This document shows positions 10,134 through 20,865 of a stretch of DNA of 64,000 nt, one piece after another. The DNA is from Spirochaetales bacterium (lineage in GTDB: Bacteria > Spirochaetota > Spirochaetia > Treponematales > Treponemataceae): positions 19,396 to 83,395 of the forward strand of contig QKAR01000145.1 in the NCBI GenBank assembly GCA_003246335.1, given 5' to 3'. A model generated the notes under the pieces. That model saw only the letters and a program-made list of their open reading frames with translations, was not told the DNA's origin and searched no databases. The stretch's first letter is position 1. Each line of letters begins with the position of its first letter. The translations under genes and the position numbers were made by a program.

Positions 10134-11694
10134 GATTCTGTTAGCCGACGACGAGCAAATCGTCATCGATTCCCTCACGTTCATCATCGAGAGGAACTTT
10201 CCCGGACAGGTTGAATTCCTATCGGCGCGGAGCGGCGGTGACGCGATCGAGCTTTGCCAGGCGAATAAGGTCGACATCGCGTTCATGGACGTCAGCATGC
10301 CGGGGCTTAACGGCATCGAGGCGATTAAGGCCATTAAGGCGTCGAGCCCGGCGGTCATTTTCATCGTCCTTACGGCGTTTGACCGCTTCGAGTACGCGCA
10401 GCAGGCCGTCAATCTCGGCGTGTACGAATATCTTTCAAAGCCGGTGAACCGCAATAAAATAGTCGAGGTTGCCCGGAGCGCCATGTCGCAGGTCGACGTT
10501 CTCCGGCGCAAGCAGCTCTCCGAGATACAGATTCGCGAGAAACTCGACTCGGTGGTGAACATCGTCGAAAGCGATTTTATTTACTCGCTCATTTTTCCGT
10601 CGGAAAAGGCGGGTGACATCGCGTCGTATCTCGATTTTTTCGGGATAAAGGACCCCTCGTTCTATTTCATGACGATCGAGGTCTCCGACTTAATCGAGGC
10701 GAGTAGGCAAGACGTCTATTTGACCGCTCGCGACATCGTTTTGTCGGCCGCCCACTGCATCGTCGGTCCGTTCATGCGCAATCGCATCGTCGTGTTCGTG
10801 CCTTTCGTCCCGGGCCCCACGCCGGAATCGGACGTCGAGGCGATTAAGGGGGCCGTCCGCCTGATACACTCGCGCATGGGCGCGAAGCTCTCCCTTCGAG
10901 TGAAAATCGGCCTTTCCCGCGTCGAGTCGGACCTAACGCGGTCCCTGTCCGCGTATAACGACTCGCTGAAAGCCCTCATCAGCACCGACGGGGACTCGGG
11001 CGTCGTGCATTGCGCCGATTGCGAAGAGTCTCTTTCGTCGTCCGATTCCTATCCCGCCGACCTTGAGCGCCGGCTTTTGGACCGGGCTATCGCCGGCGAC
11101 GTGCAAAGCGTGCACGGGATTTTCGCGGGACTCTGCCAGTGGATTCGCGCGCGTTTCCCCGATGACGACGGCGTCCTCCGCTACAAGCTCATGGATCTCC
11201 TCTCGATCATACGCTTTCAGACCAGGGAAATCCAAAATCAATTCGGCGGGTTTGCCGTTTGGAAAGACACGTGGCGCCAAGTTGCCGCGGAGCAGGACCT
11301 ATCTTCCCTCGAGCGGTACGTGCTTTCCTGCGTCGACGAATGCCTGACGGTCGTGAACGAGCATAAGCAGAGTCGCATGAGCCCGATCATCGTTCGGGCC
11401 TGCGCGATAATCCACGAGAGCCTCGCCGAGGACATTTCCCTCGAGGAAATATCGCGCCGCGTCGAGATTAGCCCGTTTTATTTCAGCAAGCTATTTAAGG
11501 AAGAAACCGGCGAGAATTTCATCGATTACCTGACGATGGCTCGCATGCAAAAGGCGAAGGATTTGCTGCGCGAGCCGTCGAGGTCCATAAAGGAAATAAG
11601 CGCCGCCTCCGGATACGCCGACCCGAATTACTTCAGCAAGCTCTTTAAAAAAGTCGTCGGGGTAACGCCGACGGAATTTCGGGAGAGCCTATGA
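10126..11694 (+). CDS. Response regulator, AraC-type (YesN family)
   Basis: REC (LADDEQIV...AFMDVSMPGLNG...LSKPVN) plus C-terminal AraC double HTH (ISPFYFSKLFKEETGENF...YADPNYFSKLFKKVVGVTPTEFR). Confidence 0.93.
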   Translation: MYRILLADDEQIVIDSLTFIIERNFPGQVEFLSARSGGDAIELCQANKVDIAFMDVSMPGLNGIEAIKAIKASSPAVIFIVLTAFDRFEYAQQAVNLGVYEYLSKPVNRNKIVEVARSAMSQVDVLRRKQLSEIQIREKLDSVVNIVESDFIYSLIFPSEKAGDIASYLDFFGIKDPSFYFMTIEVSDLIEASRQDVYLTARDIVLSAAHCIVGPFMRNRIVVFVPFVPGPTPESDVEAIKGAVRLIHSRMGAKLSLRVKIGLSRVESDLTRSLSAYNDSLKALISTDGDSGVVHCADCEESLSSSDSYPADLERRLLDRAIAGDVQSVHGIFAGLCQWIRARFPDDDGVLRYKLMDLLSIIRFQTREIQNQFGGFAVWKDTWRQVAAEQDLSSLERYVLSCVDECLTVVNEHKQSRMSPIIVRACAIIHESLAEDISLEEISRRVEISPFYFSKLFKEETGENFIDYLTMARMQKAKDLLREPSRSIKEISAASGYADPNYFSKLFKKVVGVTPTEFRESL

Positions 11695-12773
11695 GCCTTC
11701 CTCGCGACGCCCGGTTTCGCAGGGGCTTTTTCCTTTTCCGCTCGCTCGCGATTATCCCCGCGGCGCTCGCGATCGTCTCCTGCGGTTTTCAGCGCCGCGC
11801 AGACCCGGGCGCGACGGAGCGCAAGCTCGTCATCGGCTTTTCCCTCGATTCCCTCATCGTGGAGCGTTGGCTTCGCGATCGTGACGTATTCGTCTCCGCC
11901 GCGAATTCCCTCGGCGCCGACGTCATATTCCAAAACGCGGCGAACGGCGAGCGCGAGCAGGTGAATCAGGTAAAGTACCTGATCGATCGCGGCGTCGACG
12001 CCCTCGTCATCATTCCCCAAAACGCGGATCTTTTCACCGAGGTCGTCCAGAGGGCGAAGTCGAAGGGCATCAAAGTCATTTCTTACGATAGACTCATCCG
12101 CAACGCCGGCGTCGACCTCTATATCAGCGTGGATAGCCGCGAGGTCGGGAAAATAATGGCGCGCGAAATCGTGAAGGAAGCGCCGGCCGGCAGCTATCTT
12201 TTCATTAATGGGCCGAAGTCCGACTATAACGTGACCCTCGTGAAGGAAGGTCAGGATTCCGTATTCAAGGACTATCCCGGCGTATACCGCGCGCTCGAGT
12301 ACTACGCCGACAATTGGAGCTACGACCTCGCCTTCGCCGAAGTTTCCCGCGTGCTCGACGCGGGGACCGCGGTCGACGCCATCGTGTGCGGCAACGACGG
12401 TCTCGCCGGCGGCGCCATCCACGCTCTTTCGGAACGGCGACTCGCCGGAAAAATTCCCGTCGTCGGCCAAGACGCCGATATTTCCGCCTGCCAGTTCGTC
12501 GTCGAGGGATCCCAGCTCGCGACGGTTTATAAGCCGATTTCGACGCTCGCGCGCGAGGCGGCCCAAATCGCGGTCGCGATGGCGAAGGACGAATACGCGC
12601 CCCCGGCGGAAACGATTTACGACGGCGTTCACGACGTACCCGTCCGTTGGCTCACTCCCGTCGCGGTCGATAAATCCAACATCGATTCCGTCGTGATAGA
12701 TTCAGGCTTTCACTCCGCGGTCGAGGTATATCAAAACGTTCCCGTCGAAAAACGTCCCGCATCCTACCGGTAA
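11691..12773 (+). CDS. Sugar ABC transporter substrate-binding lipoprotein (XylF-like)
   Basis: Lipobox AIVSC; VIGFSLDSLIVERW, YDRLIRNAGVDLYISVDS, VGQDADISACQFVVEG. Confidence 0.88.
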   Translation: MSLPRDARFRRGFFLFRSLAIIPAALAIVSCGFQRRADPGATERKLVIGFSLDSLIVERWLRDRDVFVSAANSLGADVIFQNAANGEREQVNQVKYLIDRGVDALVIIPQNADLFTEVVQRAKSKGIKVISYDRLIRNAGVDLYISVDSREVGKIMAREIVKEAPAGSYLFINGPKSDYNVTLVKEGQDSVFKDYPGVYRALEYYADNWSYDLAFAEVSRVLDAGTAVDAIVCGNDGLAGGAIHALSERRLAGKIPVVGQDADISACQFVVEGSQLATVYKPISTLAREAAQIAVAMAKDEYAPPAETIYDGVHDVPVRWLTPVAVDKSNIDSVVIDSGFHSAVEVYQNVPVEKRPASYR

Positions 12774-12891
12774 TTTTTTGACCGCAAAAAATTGCAGGGT
12801 CGGCGCGGATTCGCCCGATTTCCCGCGGCGACAATCAAGAATCTCGCAAAATAACCCAGAATAATCCCCGTTTTTTCCCCCGAAACGCCCC

Positions 12892-12928
12892 TATAATCGG
12901 GATAAAGGATTCGCGTCGCGCGAATCCT
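12892..12928 (+). promoter_or_regulatory. Candidate promoter -10 (TATAAT 12892-12897) and 10-bp perfect inverted repeat AGGATTCGCG-TCG-CGCGAATCCT (12906-12928) upstream of xylF-like gene
   Basis: Direct reading; hairpin/operator lies near the predicted +1 and ahead of the GGAGG RBS. Confidence 0.55.
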
Positions 12929-12950
12929 CAAGTCTTGAAGGAGGATTTTC

Positions 12951-14060
12951 ATGAAAAAAATCACCAAGGTCATCGTAGCGGCGTCCGCGCTTCTGATGGT
13001 CGCTTCCGTCGCTTTCGCCGGCGGATCGCAGCAAAAATCGAAAGTTGACGTCGGTATCGTTCTTCCCACGAAAGACGAGCCGCGCTGGGTTCAGGATGAG
13101 ACTCGCTTCCTCGACGCCCTCAAGGGCCAGGCGAACGTCGAGCTTCTGTTCAGCCAGGGCGATTCCGGTAAGGAAAAACAGAACGTCGAGACCCTTTTGA
13201 CGAAGGGCATTAAAGTTCTCATCATTTGCCCGCAGGACGGTGCCGCCGCCGCAGCAGCAGCGGAAGCCGCGAAAAAAGAAGGCGTGACGGTTATTTCCTA
13301 CGATCGCCTTATCACCAATACGACCGCGGTCGACTACTACGTTACGTTCGACTCGGTATCGGTCGGAAAGGCCCAAGCCCAGTACCTCGTGAATAACCTC
13401 GAGGCCGGCAAAATGGGCAATCCGCTCTACATCTACGCGGGCGCTGCGTCCGACAACAACGCATTCCTGTTCTTCCAGGGCGCATGGGAAGTTCTCCAGC
13501 CGAAGATCGCCGACGGAACTTTCGTAATCAAGAATTCCTCCGAGGCTATCGCTCTCCAGAGCAAGAAAAACCTCGAGCGAACCGAGATGGGCAAAATCAT
13601 CGGCCAGATCACGACGAACTGGGATTTCAACGACGCGAAGAAAAAAGCCGCCGACAACCTGACCGCCGCCACCGCTAAGGACAAAGGCCGCGTATACATT
13701 CTCGCCCCGAACGACGGAACCGCGCGTTCCATCGCCGACGAGTTCGCCAAGGACAAGGACGTGACGAAGTATTTCATCACCGGACAGGACGCCGAAATTC
13801 CCTCGATCCAGTACATCATCGACGGCAAGCAATCCATGACCGTTTTCAAGGACGTTCGCACGCTCGTTCGCGACGCGGTTAAGATGGCCACCGACGTGCT
13901 CGCCGGAAAGACCCCGGTAACCACTGGCTCGTACAACAACAACAAGAAGGACGTGCCCGCCAAGCAGACGGAAGTCATTACCGTCGAGCAGAAAAACGTG
14001 AAGGCTGCCCTGATCGACTCGGGATACTATCCCGCCTCCAATTTCACCGGCCTGAAATAA
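12951..14060 (+). CDS. xylF: D-xylose-type ABC transporter substrate-binding protein
   Basis: Signal peptide; YDRLITNTTAVDYYVTFDSVSVGKAQ, ITGQDAEIPSIQYIIDGKQSMTVFKD; followed by xylG- and xylH-like genes. Confidence 0.88.
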   Translation: MKKITKVIVAASALLMVASVAFAGGSQQKSKVDVGIVLPTKDEPRWVQDETRFLDALKGQANVELLFSQGDSGKEKQNVETLLTKGIKVLIICPQDGAAAAAAAEAAKKEGVTVISYDRLITNTTAVDYYVTFDSVSVGKAQAQYLVNNLEAGKMGNPLYIYAGAASDNNAFLFFQGAWEVLQPKIADGTFVIKNSSEAIALQSKKNLERTEMGKIIGQITTNWDFNDAKKKAADNLTAATAKDKGRVYILAPNDGTARSIADEFAKDKDVTKYFITGQDAEIPSIQYIIDGKQSMTVFKDVRTLVRDAVKMATDVLAGKTPVTTGSYNNNKKDVPAKQTEVITVEQKNVKAALIDSGYYPASNFTGLK

Positions 14061-14077
14061 TCAGTCTTTGATCACGC

Positions 14078-14130
14078 GGACAGCCGGTCCCGCTTCCCCT
14101 AACGGGAAAGCGGGCCGCTGTCCATTTTTT
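14078..14130 (+). terminator. Intercistronic GC-rich stem-loop followed by ATTTTTT
   Basis: GGACAGC...GCTGTCC outer arms and CCCGCTTCCC/GGGAAAGCGGG inner arms between xylF and xylG. Confidence 0.55.
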
Positions 14131-14143
14131 ACGGAAGGAAACC

Positions 14144-15658
14144 ATGGGCAAAACCATTCTAGAAATGTCGCACATCACGAAGGAATTCCCCGGGGTAAAG
14201 GCGCTTGACGACGTAACGTTCAAGGTCGAGGAAGGCGAAATCCACTGCCTCGTCGGCGAGAACGGCGCCGGAAAGTCGACGCTCATGAAGGTCTTAAGCG
14301 GCGTTTACCCGCACGGCACGTATTCCGGGGATATCATTTTCGGCGGAGAAATCCAAAAATACTCATCGATTCGCGACAGCGAACGGGCGGGGCTCGCCAT
14401 CATTTACCAGGAATTGGCCCTCGTTCCCGACCTATCGGTATATGAAAACATTTATCTCGGCAACGAGCAGCGGAAGGGCAAGTTCATCGACTGGAACGAG
14501 ACGATAAAAAAAGCCCAGGCCCAGCTCGCGAAAGTCCGGCTCTCCGTCGACCCGAGCGCAAAAGTTCGGAGCCTCGGCGTCGGCAAGCAACAGCTTATCG
14601 AAATCGCGAAAGCGCTGAGCAAGAACGTTCGTCTCCTCATTTTGGACGAGCCGACGGCCGCGTTGAACGACGACGACAGCGACAACCTCCTCGACCTGAT
14701 AATGGAACTGAAAAAAGAGGGCGTCACGAGCATCATGATCTCGCACAAGCTCAAGGAAGTCCTGCGGATCGCGGACACGGTGACGGTCCTACGCGACGGC
14801 AAAACCGTCACGACCCTGGACCGGTCCGAGCTTGACGAGGAAGTCTTAATCAAGAACATGGTCGGCCGCGAGATCGAGAATATATTCCCGAAGCGGCAGC
14901 AGAAAAATATCGGCGACGTTCGTTTCGAGGTTCGCAACTGGACCGCGTACGATTACTCGGTGAGCAGGCAAATACTCACGGACGTCAATATCAACGTGCG
15001 CAAGGGCGAGATTCTCGGCATCGCGGGGCTCATGGGGGCGGGACGAACGGAGTTCGCCTTGAGCGTGTTCGGGAACCCGAAGCACTATCGCATCACGGGC
15101 GATATTTACGTCGACGGCGAAAAGACCGAGATCCACCATCCCTTCGACGCCATCAAGGCGGGAATCGCGTACGTATCCGAGGATCGCAAGAAAGACGGCC
15201 TCATACTCGAGCAGGACGTTAAGCAAAACCTTTCCATCGCGAGCCTGCGAGATTTCGCCCATCGCGTTGTCATCAACAAGAACGAGGAAATCCGCGTCGC
15301 CGAGGAATACCGGGCGAACCTCAAGATCAAGACCCCGTCGGTCGAGTCTCAGGTGAAGAAACTTTCGGGCGGCAACCAGCAGAAAGTCTCCCTCGGAAAA
15401 TGGCTGCTCGCGGACCCCAACATCCTGATCCTCGACGAGCCCACGCGCGGCATCGACGTCGGCGCGAAGTACGAAATATACACGATCATGAACTCGCTCG
15501 TCGAGAAGGGCATGAGCATCATCATGATCTCCTCGGAACTTCCCGAGGTGCTCGGAATGAGCGACCGCATCTACGTCGTCTGCGAGGGAAAGATCACCGG
15601 GGAACTTTCCGGCGAGGAAGCCACGCAGGAAAAAATCATGAAAATGGCAACGGTCTAA
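14144..15658 (+). CDS. xylG: Sugar ABC transporter ATP-binding protein (two ABC domains)
   Basis: GENGAGKSTLMKVLSG, SLGVGKQQLIEIAKAL, LDEPTAAL; second domain LSGGNQQKVSLGKWL, LDEPTRGIDVGAK. Confidence 0.93.
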   Translation: MGKTILEMSHITKEFPGVKALDDVTFKVEEGEIHCLVGENGAGKSTLMKVLSGVYPHGTYSGDIIFGGEIQKYSSIRDSERAGLAIIYQELALVPDLSVYENIYLGNEQRKGKFIDWNETIKKAQAQLAKVRLSVDPSAKVRSLGVGKQQLIEIAKALSKNVRLLILDEPTAALNDDDSDNLLDLIMELKKEGVTSIMISHKLKEVLRIADTVTVLRDGKTVTTLDRSELDEEVLIKNMVGREIENIFPKRQQKNIGDVRFEVRNWTAYDYSVSRQILTDVNINVRKGEILGIAGLMGAGRTEFALSVFGNPKHYRITGDIYVDGEKTEIHHPFDAIKAGIAYVSEDRKKDGLILEQDVKQNLSIASLRDFAHRVVINKNEEIRVAEEYRANLKIKTPSVESQVKKLSGGNQQKVSLGKWLLADPNILILDEPTRGIDVGAKYEIYTIMNSLVEKGMSIIMISSELPEVLGMSDRIYVVCEGKITGELSGEEATQEKIMKMATV

Positions 15659-15672
15659 CGGAGGACACCGAG

Positions 15673-16833
15673 ATGAATATCAGAGTTTTGAAGCAGAATG
15701 TCCGCGAGTACGGAATGTATATCGCACTCATGGTGATAATGGCGTTCTTTACGATCTTTACCGACGGGCTTTTTATGTCCCCCCGAAACCTGAGCAACTT
15801 GCTCGACCAGACCGGCTACGTCGCGGTTCTCGCGGTCGGCATGACGCTCATCATCATCATTCGCCACATCGACTTGTCGGTCGGCTTTGTCGCCGGTTTC
15901 CTCGGCGCGATCGCCGCGGTTTTGATGAAGCAGGGCGGACTCCCGCTTCCCGTCATCATACTGATAACGATAGCGGTCGGTTTGCTTATCGGCCTCTATA
16001 ACGGCTGGCTCGTCGCGAAGATGGGCGTCCCGGCGTTCGTCGTAACACTTGCGGGCATGTTCATTTTCCGCGGTGCTCTCTTGCGCATCACCGAGGGCAC
16101 GGGAACGATCATCGTCGACAATAAAATCTTCAACGCGCTCGGCAACGGCTTCATTCCCGATTTTCTCGGCGGCGGCAGCCTTCACCTTTTGACGATGATT
16201 ATCGGCATCGCGGTCGTCGTTCTGTTCATCGTTAACGAATTTCGCACGCGCATGCAAAAGAAGAAATACGGATTCGAGATCGCGACGCTCGATATGTTCA
16301 TCGGAAAGCTCGTCTTTATCACCGCGCTCGTCATGTTCTTTTGCTGGCAGCTCGCGCAGTATAACGGCATTTCCTGGACCGTCGTCATCATGTTCGTGGT
16401 CGTGGCGATTTACCACTTCTTCATGAACAACACCGTGCTCGGCCGTCACGTGTACGCGGTCGGCGGTAATCCCGAGGCGGCGGAATTGAGCGGTATCAGG
16501 GTAGAGGGCGTCACGTTCTTCGTGTTCGCGTCGATGAGCTCTCTCGCGGCGCTCGCGGGAATCCTGTACTCCGCGCGGCTTCAGTCCGCGTCAACGACCG
16601 CGGGAACGGGGTTCGAGCTCGACGCGATCGCGTCCGCGTTCATCGGCGGCTGCTCGCCGGCGGGCGGCATCGGAAAGGTTACCGGAACCATCATCGGCGC
16701 CATCATCATGTCCTCGCTTCAGAGCGGCATGAACCTCATGCAGGTCGGGCAATCCTATCAATACATCGTGAAGGGCCTCGTGCTCGTGCTCGCGGTGCTG
16801 TTCGACGTGCAGTCGAGGAAGGTTAAGATTTAA
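15673..16833 (+). CDS. xylH: Sugar ABC transporter permease
   Basis: Multi-[36 protein letters not shown]. Start at MNIRVLKQ (ORF track extends upstream into xylG). Confidence 0.9.
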   Translation: MNIRVLKQNVREYGMYIALMVIMAFFTIFTDGLFMSPRNLSNLLDQTGYVAVLAVGMTLIIIIRHIDLSVGFVAGFLGAIAAVLMKQGGLPLPVIILITIAVGLLIGLYNGWLVAKMGVPAFVVTLAGMFIFRGALLRITEGTGTIIVDNKIFNALGNGFIPDFLGGGSLHLLTMIIGIAVVVLFIVNEFRTRMQKKKYGFEIATLDMFIGKLVFITALVMFFCWQLAQYNGISWTVVIMFVVVAIYHFFMNNTVLGRHVYAVGGNPEAAELSGIRVEGVTFFVFASMSSLAALAGILYSARLQSASTTAGTGFELDAIASAFIGGCSPAGGIGKVTGTIIGAIIMSSLQSGMNLMQVGQSYQYIVKGLVLVLAVLFDVQSRKVKI

Positions 16834-16835
16834 CG

Positions 16836-18935
16836 ATGGCGGCGGGGACTTCTCTTCGTCGCGTCGTCGTCCTCCCGACCGCCGTCGGCGTCGCGCTTTT
16901 TGGGGCGGCCATAGTGCTTTTCTCGTGGCGCGTCGTCGAAGACAAGCTCGGCGCCTTCGCTGCGGCCGAGCTCCGGGAAAAAGCGTCGGCGTTCGAGGGC
17001 GAATTCGGCGAGCGCGGGTCGAGACTCGAGTCCTTGCTCGGTTTCGCCTGCGCCTCATCCGGCGTCTCGGGCGCTATCGCGGCGCGCGATCGCCCGTTGG
17101 CGATTGAAACCGTTGACGCGATACCCGCGGCGCTTGGGGTCGATTTCGCGTACGCGGTCGGTCTCGATGGCCTGGTTTTGGCGAAGTCGGGCGACTCCTC
17201 GTTTGGCGACGACTTTTCCGGCCGCCCGTCCGTTCGCGGGGCTATCGACGGTGCTCGACCCGTCGAGACCGTCGAGATGGACGCGAGCCTTGGGCTTTGC
17301 CAAGTCGTTGCGTATCCCGTTTTCGCGAATGGCGAGACCACGGGGCAAGTCCCGATAGGGGCGGTTGTCGCGGGGTATCGCCTCGGCGGGAACGAGGCGA
17401 TGGACCGCTATAAAAAATTCTTCAGCGCGGATTTCTCCGCCTTCATGTACGATACGCGCATCGCGACCACGATCGTCGGATCGGACGGGGAGCGCATCGT
17501 CGGCACGAAAATGGACAATCCGGCGATCGAGGAGCAATTGACGCTTCGGGGAGAGCCGTATTCCGGCGTTAATAAAATTTTAGGCAAGCAATACGCGGTA
17601 ATTTACCTTCCGATAAAAAACGCCCAAGACAGCGTTCTCGGCGTCATCGCGCTCGCGCGTCCCCGCGACGACCTTCTCGCGACCGCCCGCTCTGTCTCGG
17701 TTTCGCTCGCGATAATCGTGCTGGTGTTCGCTACCTTTCTCGCGGCGGGTATCTCGTTTTTGATCGATCGCTTCGCCGTGAAGCCGCTTTCCATCGCCAA
17801 GCTCTCGATGCATGAGATCGCCTACGGGGACGGCGATTTGACGAAAACGATCCCGGTCGACAACGAGACTGAAATCGGGCAGATCATTGGAGACGTTAAC
17901 CATTTCGTCGGCATCCTTCGCGGTATCGTCGGAGAACTGAAGGATAGGCAGTCGGAGCTATCGAATATGAGCGACGGCCTTTCCGGGATGTCGGAGGGGA
18001 GCGCGAGTTCGATCGCGGAGATCCTCGCGAATATGGAGAGCGTTCACGGCCAATCGACCCTCCAGCTCGAGAGCGTCGGTTCCGCTGAGCGGGTAATCGA
18101 CGGTTCGATAGGGAAAATCTCCCTGCTCGGCGAAATCATCGCGCGGCAAGCCGAGAGAATCGCGACGGCGACCGAGTCGGTTAACGCGATCATAGCGAAC
18201 GCGGTTAAGGTTTCCTCCGGGTTCGGCGAGATGAGGGACCGCTATCGCGCGCTTGAGGAGGTTTCCGCCGAAGGGGTTAGGACGCAAGACCGGGTGAACG
18301 CGAAAGTCGCCGGAATATCGGAGCAATCCGCCCTCCTAAAGGAAGCGAACGACGTAATCGCGAAAATTTCAGCGCAGACGAACCTGCTCGCGATGAACGC
18401 CGCGATCGAGGCCGCTCACGCCGGTTCGGCCGGGGCGGGCTTTTCGGTCGTCGCCGACGAGATCCGCCGGCTCGCCGAGACATCCGGGGCCCAGTCGAAA
18501 AATATCCGCGCGGAAATCGGCAATATCCAGGATTCCATCGGGGAAGTCGTGTCCGCGGCCGCCGACTCCCGCCGCGCCTTCGGCGATGTGCGCGAAAGCA
18601 TTCAGAAAACGGGGGAGACGATCGTGTCGCTCACCGATTCCTTGGCGGGGCAGCGCGCCGAGATTGAGAAGGCTTCGCTCGCTCTCGCGGAAATGGAGTC
18701 GGTGTCGGGAGAGGTCGCGGGCGCGTCGTCCGACCTGCAGTCGGGAACCGATTCCATCCGCTCGCTCATTCGCCGGGTAACGGACGCGTCTTCGGCGATC
18801 GACGCGAGCATGGACGAGATATCGCTCGGCGCCGGCGAGATAAACGCGTCGGCGCGCGGCATTTCGGATATGTCTCAATCGATGAAAGAAACCGTCGCGA
18901 AAATGGAAAAAATCGTATCGAAATTCATCGTGTGA
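16836..18935 (+). CDS. Methyl-accepting chemotaxis protein (Cache-HAMP-MCP signal)
   Basis: Two TM segments, HAMP, highly conserved hairpin [38 protein letters not shown]. Confidence 0.95.
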   Translation: MAAGTSLRRVVVLPTAVGVALFGAAIVLFSWRVVEDKLGAFAAAELREKASAFEGEFGERGSRLESLLGFACASSGVSGAIAARDRPLAIETVDAIPAALGVDFAYAVGLDGLVLAKSGDSSFGDDFSGRPSVRGAIDGARPVETVEMDASLGLCQVVAYPVFANGETTGQVPIGAVVAGYRLGGNEAMDRYKKFFSADFSAFMYDTRIATTIVGSDGERIVGTKMDNPAIEEQLTLRGEPYSGVNKILGKQYAVIYLPIKNAQDSVLGVIALARPRDDLLATARSVSVSLAIIVLVFATFLAAGISFLIDRFAVKPLSIAKLSMHEIAYGDGDLTKTIPVDNETEIGQIIGDVNHFVGILRGIVGELKDRQSELSNMSDGLSGMSEGSASSIAEILANMESVHGQSTLQLESVGSAERVIDGSIGKISLLGEIIARQAERIATATESVNAIIANAVKVSSGFGEMRDRYRALEEVSAEGVRTQDRVNAKVAGISEQSALLKEANDVIAKISAQTNLLAMNAAIEAAHAGSAGAGFSVVADEIRRLAETSGAQSKNIRAEIGNIQDSIGEVVSAAADSRRAFGDVRESIQKTGETIVSLTDSLAGQRAEIEKASLALAEMESVSGEVAGASSDLQSGTDSIRSLIRRVTDASSAIDASMDEISLGAGEINASARGISDMSQSMKETVAKMEKIVSKFIV

Positions 18936-19596
18936 CGGAGAGTCGTTCTCCCGAGCCGAAGAGCGTTCGGGGAAGGTCGTACACATCCTCGACGCCGTCG
19001 ACGACGATTCCCCCCATGCCGAGCTCAAGCGGGAGCGCGACGTCGATGTCGTACCGATCGCCGACCGAGAGACATTCGTGAACCGGAGCGCCCGCCCGTT
19101 CGGCCGCAATCAGGAACGGACGCTCATGGGGTTTCGAGACGCCGGTCGTGTCGAGTCCGATCAGTTGCGGGAAAAAAGATGAAACGCCAAGCGCCTCAAG
19201 GGTTTTTCTCGCCGGTATCGTCGGGTTGTTCGTTACCGCGACGAGTCTGTATCGCGCCGCGAGGTTCTTGAGGGTTTCCTCGAGTCGGGGATCTTCCGAA
19301 AGGTAGTCGCCCGGCTCGATGAGCGTTTCGCGCCAGCGCACGCTTTCGGAAATGGGGACCCCGAAATTCGTGAGCGCGTTACCGAGGCTGATTTTCGAAC
19401 CGAACTTTCGCTCGTGCTCGTCCCTGAAATCGCGCACGAGGGAATCCGCTTGCTCAAAGCTCATATTCCTCAATCGAGCGAAATGCCTGATCTGCACGTC
19501 TATTTGCTCGCGCGCGTACGCATGGTGGGTGTAGAGCGTCGAGTCGATATCGAAAATGACGCAGGAAAGCGTCTCGGGAATTTTATATACTTTCAC
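18925..19596 (-). CDS. HAD-superfamily hydrolase (pyrimidine 5'-nucleotidase-like)
   Basis: [35 protein letters not shown] start at 19596 overlaps the stop of the kinase gene (GTGA). Confidence 0.8.
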   Translation of the reverse strand: MKVYKIPETLSCVIFDIDSTLYTHHAYAREQIDVQIRHFARLRNMSFEQADSLVRDFRDEHERKFGSKISLGNALTNFGVPISESVRWRETLIEPGDYLSEDPRLEETLKNLAARYRLVAVTNNPTIPARKTLEALGVSSFFPQLIGLDTTGVSKPHERPFLIAAERAGAPVHECLSVGDRYDIDVALPLELGMGGIVVDGVEDVYDLPRTLFGSGERLSVTR

Positions 19597-20852
19597 GGGA
19601 TAGAGAACCTTTCCGCGTACCGCGCGCTTCTTTCGCCGTCCGGCTCGTAGACCCTGACCGTCTTTACCATGGCGCCAGCCGCCGACTCGACGGACGGGTA
19701 TTCCCCGATCGCGGCGAATGCCATGGCCGCGTTTCCCATTAACTCTCCGTCCGGCGTCGCCGTAAGCTCGAAAGTCGCGCCGGTCATGTCCGCCTTCATG
19801 CGATTCCAAATTTCGTTGCGCGCCTGGCCCCCGGAAAGCGTGTACGCCGAATCGTGCCCCGTCGCGGCCTTGAGCTTTTGGATACCCGCGCGCACCTCTT
19901 TGCCGATGGCCTCGACGATGTCCCGGCCGGGCGCTCGCTCGTCGTTTTCGATGTCCGCCATGATTTCCGCGTACGCCCGCTCGCTTAACCCTCGCTCGCG
20001 CCGCCACGCGTTGAACCGCGCTCCCGTGTCGGGAAGGAGATAGGCGGCGTTCCACAAACCGGCGCTTGCCGAAGGCAACGTCCTGATCGCCGGGTCGGCG
20101 ATCGGCGTCGCGGTGCACACGTTCAGTCCCTCGCTCGTTCCCGCGCGGTCGCACGCCTTTCCCGGCGCAAGCGCGTTAGTCCCGACGAGGGCCGCGACGA
20201 AATCAGGTCCGCCCGCGATGACCGGAACGGTCGTTTTCGCGCGAGGCCGAAACGCGGCCGGAACTTCGGCGAGGCCGACCACGGTGGCAATAGGAACGAG
20301 TTTGGGCAATTTTGAGGGGCTGATCGCGGCAGCCGCCAGCGAGCGGTCATCCCAGTACGCCTCGACGAAGCGGGGTTCGGGTAAGGCGGTGACCGCCGTG
20401 CGCGTGAGCGCCCATATGAGGAATTCGGGGCCGGAAAGCACGGTTTCGGCGTTATCCCATTCGCGGGGAAACAGTTCTTCGTACGCAGCGATTCTCGGGA
20501 TAAAAAGCGAGCGCGCGGAGCCTCCCGCGCTCGTGGGGCCGTTGTCGGGTGCGGGAACGGGATCGTTCCAAAGGAGTATCGGGCCCGGCGTTCCGTCTTT
20601 GCCGACGGAGACGAGGGTTGGCCCGTTTCCCGAAACGCAAATCGCGACGAGCTCCGCCCGGCTGGGCGCTTCATCGAGGCCTCGCGCGAGTTGGGCGCAC
20701 CCCTCGTCGAATGCCGCGAGCCAATGCGCAGCGATCCGCCGTTCGCGGGGAAAGCGTACTCGCGTCGCCGCGCGCACATCCCCCGTAGAGTCTATGAGCG
20801 CCGCCTTTAACGACGAGGTTCCGATATCGACGGCGATCGCGCAGGTTTTCAT
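19593..20852 (-). CDS. xylB: FGGY-family carbohydrate kinase
   Basis: AVDIGTSSLKAALID N-terminus; AGTSEGLNVCTA; LSGGQARNEIWNRMKADMTG. Confidence 0.78.
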   Translation of the reverse strand: MKTCAIAVDIGTSSLKAALIDSTGDVRAATRVRFPRERRIAAHWLAAFDEGCAQLARGLDEAPSRAELVAICVSGNGPTLVSVGKDGTPGPILLWNDPVPAPDNGPTSAGGSARSLFIPRIAAYEELFPREWDNAETVLSGPEFLIWALTRTAVTALPEPRFVEAYWDDRSLAAAAISPSKLPKLVPIATVVGLAEVPAAFRPRAKTTVPVIAGGPDFVAALVGTNALAPGKACDRAGTSEGLNVCTATPIADPAIRTLPSASAGLWNAAYLLPDTGARFNAWRRERGLSERAYAEIMADIENDERAPGRDIVEAIGKEVRAGIQKLKAATGHDSAYTLSGGQARNEIWNRMKADMTGATFELTATPDGELMGNAAMAFAAIGEYPSVESAAGAMVKTVRVYEPDGERSARYAERFSIP

Positions 20853-20865
20853 GGCGACGGCGCCG

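Noticed and set aside
13240-13275. Poly-alanine codon tract in xylF as a phase-variable repeat
   Set aside because: Mixed GCC/GCA/GCG codons, in frame, within an alpha-helix (AAAAAAAEAAKKEG); not a homogeneous repeat likely to slip.
15655-16449. 264-aa antisense ORF across xylH
   Set aside because: Asp/His/Arg-rich mirror of a multi-TM permease; no independent support.
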